The notes below the pieces were generated by a model. It had not been told where the DNA came from. It was given only the letters and a program-made list of their open reading frames with translations, and searched no databases. From NCBI GenBank assembly GCA_014773175.1, contig VXCM01005536.1, positions 99,194 through 163,193 of the forward strand: 64,000 bases of DNA. The letters are read 5' to 3'. Made by a program: the position numbers and the translations under genes. Of the stretch, positions 63,300 to 64,000 are shown piece after piece (position 1 is the stretch's first letter; each line of letters begins with the position of its first letter). Source of the DNA: Lucifuga dentata (taxonomy: Eukaryota; Chordata; Actinopteri; Ophidiiformes; Bythitidae).

Positions 63300-63670
63300 T
63301 TTTTATGATATTGATGCATAAATCGTCTCTCTGTGGCCAACAAGTGGAACTGATGCCATGTAGGTCTGGCAGCACTGCCCTTTGAGGCAGCAAAGAGAGC
63401 AGAGAAAGAGGCTTGTGTATTTGCATTCTGCAGCGGAACAGATGGAGCGTCTCCATCCATGCCTCATCCATATGCATGAGGCAGGCGGCTGCCAGCCTTT
63501 CACCTTGACCCCACGGTGGGGCTGTGACCTCAGACTCTGTGGAGGAGAATGGGAGCAGTCTGAGCCGCGGCATTCCGGCATTATTCCTGGGAAACGCGGC
63601 TGAGCCTCATGACTCCAGTATTCCAGGCTGAGATTGAGACTGTGGAGGAATTCTGTTTTAGCGGAACACC
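63300..63670. promoter_or_regulatory. unique GC-balanced stretch, possible conserved noncoding element
   Basis: It contains an octamer-like atttgcattctgcag and atatgcatgaggcaggcgg. There are overlapping ORFs on both strands, none recognisable. No repeat match. Function unproven. Confidence 0.25.
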
Positions 63671-63892
63671 TGCCTGCTCATATAATGCGTGTTAGTTTGT
63701 GATGGATGAGGAGGAGGAGACACGTCACAAAGACACGTCTGTATCCCAAGACGAAGCCTGAGAAAGGAGAAAGAGCTGCAGCTTTCAGAGGGAGATGAAG
63801 GAAAGACATTGTGTGCAAACCAGAAATGCTATATCTTAATTTTAAAAAAAATAAAAGTCTGAAAATGAGTAGGATGAAGTACAGCTTATTAA

Positions 63893-63940
63893 AGGACCAT
63901 ACCACCCATTTTGCATGTTTAGCCTAATATATTCAATATC
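63893..63940. mobile_element. TTAA MITE, left-end fragment
   Basis: TTAA-aggaccataccacccatttt, gcatgtttagcctaatatat, then unrelated sequence to the window end. Confidence 0.7.
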
Positions 63941-64000
63941 GGTAGAAGGATGCTGAGGTTGGAACTGCCAGGCAGGAGGCCTAGAGGAAGACCAAAGAGG

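Overview
The window is eukaryotic: intron-bearing vertebrate genes lie in AT-rich DNA crowded with microsatellites, MITE-like elements and LINE fragments. Gene content and repeat types point to a teleost fish; I cannot name the species. Only two protein-coding genes are supported, both on the minus strand.

arl8b occupies 14198-23032 as seven coding exons. All introns are GT-AG and together the exons encode exactly 186 residues, the normal ARL8 length: a small GTPase of lysosomes that couples them to kinesin and to HOPS tethering. lrrn1 occupies 36417-38636 as one coding exon for a type I neuronal membrane protein with LRR, Ig and FN3 domains. A GC/CpG-rich block at about 46931-47390, 8 kb upstream of the start codon, has a CCAAT box and strong splice donors on the minus strand and is the likely promoter plus untranslated first exon. 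Human ARL8B and LRRN1 also lie near each other on 3p26, so this looks like conserved synteny.

Region by region: 1-14 kb lies downstream of arl8b and holds MITEs, simple repeats and two telomere-like TTAGGG-variant arrays. 14-23 kb is arl8b, with LINE and MITE insertions in its introns and a 983-base assembly gap in intron 2. 23-36 kb is intergenic with a pentanucleotide array just upstream of arl8b, a LINE remnant, MITEs and a foldback element broken by a second palindromic element. 36-47 kb is lrrn1 and its presumed 5' intron. 47-64 kb is the lrrn1 upstream region, with more MITEs, LINE tails, mariner-like and hAT-like elements, and several unique stretches that could be conserved regulatory DNA.

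Two things stand out. First, a TTAA-flanked MITE family is present about 15 times in two subfamilies. Second, single-N joins are scattered through the assembly and many are flanked by exact 63-67 base duplications. One of these falls inside lrrn1 and falsely duplicates its transmembrane helix in frame. I found no convincing new multi-gene system; the novelty lies in transposon architecture and possible regulatory DNA.
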